Below, one piece after another: positions 5,345 to 5,772 of a stretch of DNA of 5,772 nucleotides. Under the pieces are notes generated by a model that was not told the origin of the DNA, made no database searches, and was given only the letters and a program-made list of their open reading frames with translations. Source of the DNA: Roseovarius sp. UBA6167 (lineage in GTDB: Bacteria; Pseudomonadota; Alphaproteobacteria; Rhodobacterales; Rhodobacteraceae). The stretch's first letter is position 1. Each line of letters opens with the position of its first letter. The position numbers and the translations under genes are program-made. Location of the stretch: contig DIUD01000005.1 in the NCBI GenBank assembly GCA_002428225.1, positions 24,486-30,257 of the forward strand. The letters are read 5' to 3'.

Positions 5345-5772
<428 letters not shown>

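Overview
This window is a GC-rich stretch (roughly two-thirds G+C by eye) of an alphaproteobacterial chromosome, most likely from the Rhodobacteraceae (the Rhodobacter/Roseobacter/Paracoccus group). The evidence is the protein sequences: a pyrimidine-pathway dihydroorotase-like protein followed directly by plsY, a DUF1244 protein next to an N-formylglutamate amidohydrolase, and rpmI-rplT without an adjacent infC. I see no mobile element, tRNA, rRNA, CRISPR array or phage gene. The window is densely coded, with no gene-free stretch over about 150 bases.

Layout. Bases 1-978 (+) hold the C-terminal part of a PyrC/dihydroorotase-family protein whose 5' end lies outside. It overlaps by one base the plsY acyltransferase gene (978-1586, +), so the two are probably translated together. 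A short inverted repeat at 1588-1603 separates plsY from a convergent minus-strand pair read right to left: N-formylglutamate amidohydrolase (2002-2748), then the DUF1244 protein (1631-1945). Divergent from that pair is pyk, pyruvate kinase (2859-4304, +). A 74-codon predicted two-helix membrane protein of unknown function (4343-4567, +) follows pyk closely. A sigma70-type promoter candidate (4592-4620) precedes rpmI (L35, 4698-4898) and rplT (L20, 4913-5278). A perfect 12-bp hairpin (5305-5337) separates rplT from the convergent 3' end of thiC (5345-5772, minus, 5' end outside the window).

How the genes work together. These are mostly housekeeping functions placed side by side: pyrimidine synthesis, phospholipid synthesis, the last step of glycolysis, two large-subunit ribosomal proteins and thiamine pyrimidine synthesis. 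I found no convincing undescribed multi-gene system. The most interesting points are these. The dihydroorotase-like protein has Met where the family has its catalytic, metal-binding Asp, which suggests a non-catalytic PyrX/PyrC'-type subunit. The pyruvate kinase carries the residue signature of K+-independent enzymes. Two uncharacterised small proteins (DUF1244 and the membrane protein after pyk) sit in positions that tie them to metabolic genes. The rpmI leader can fold so that a stem ends immediately before its Shine-Dalgarno sequence.
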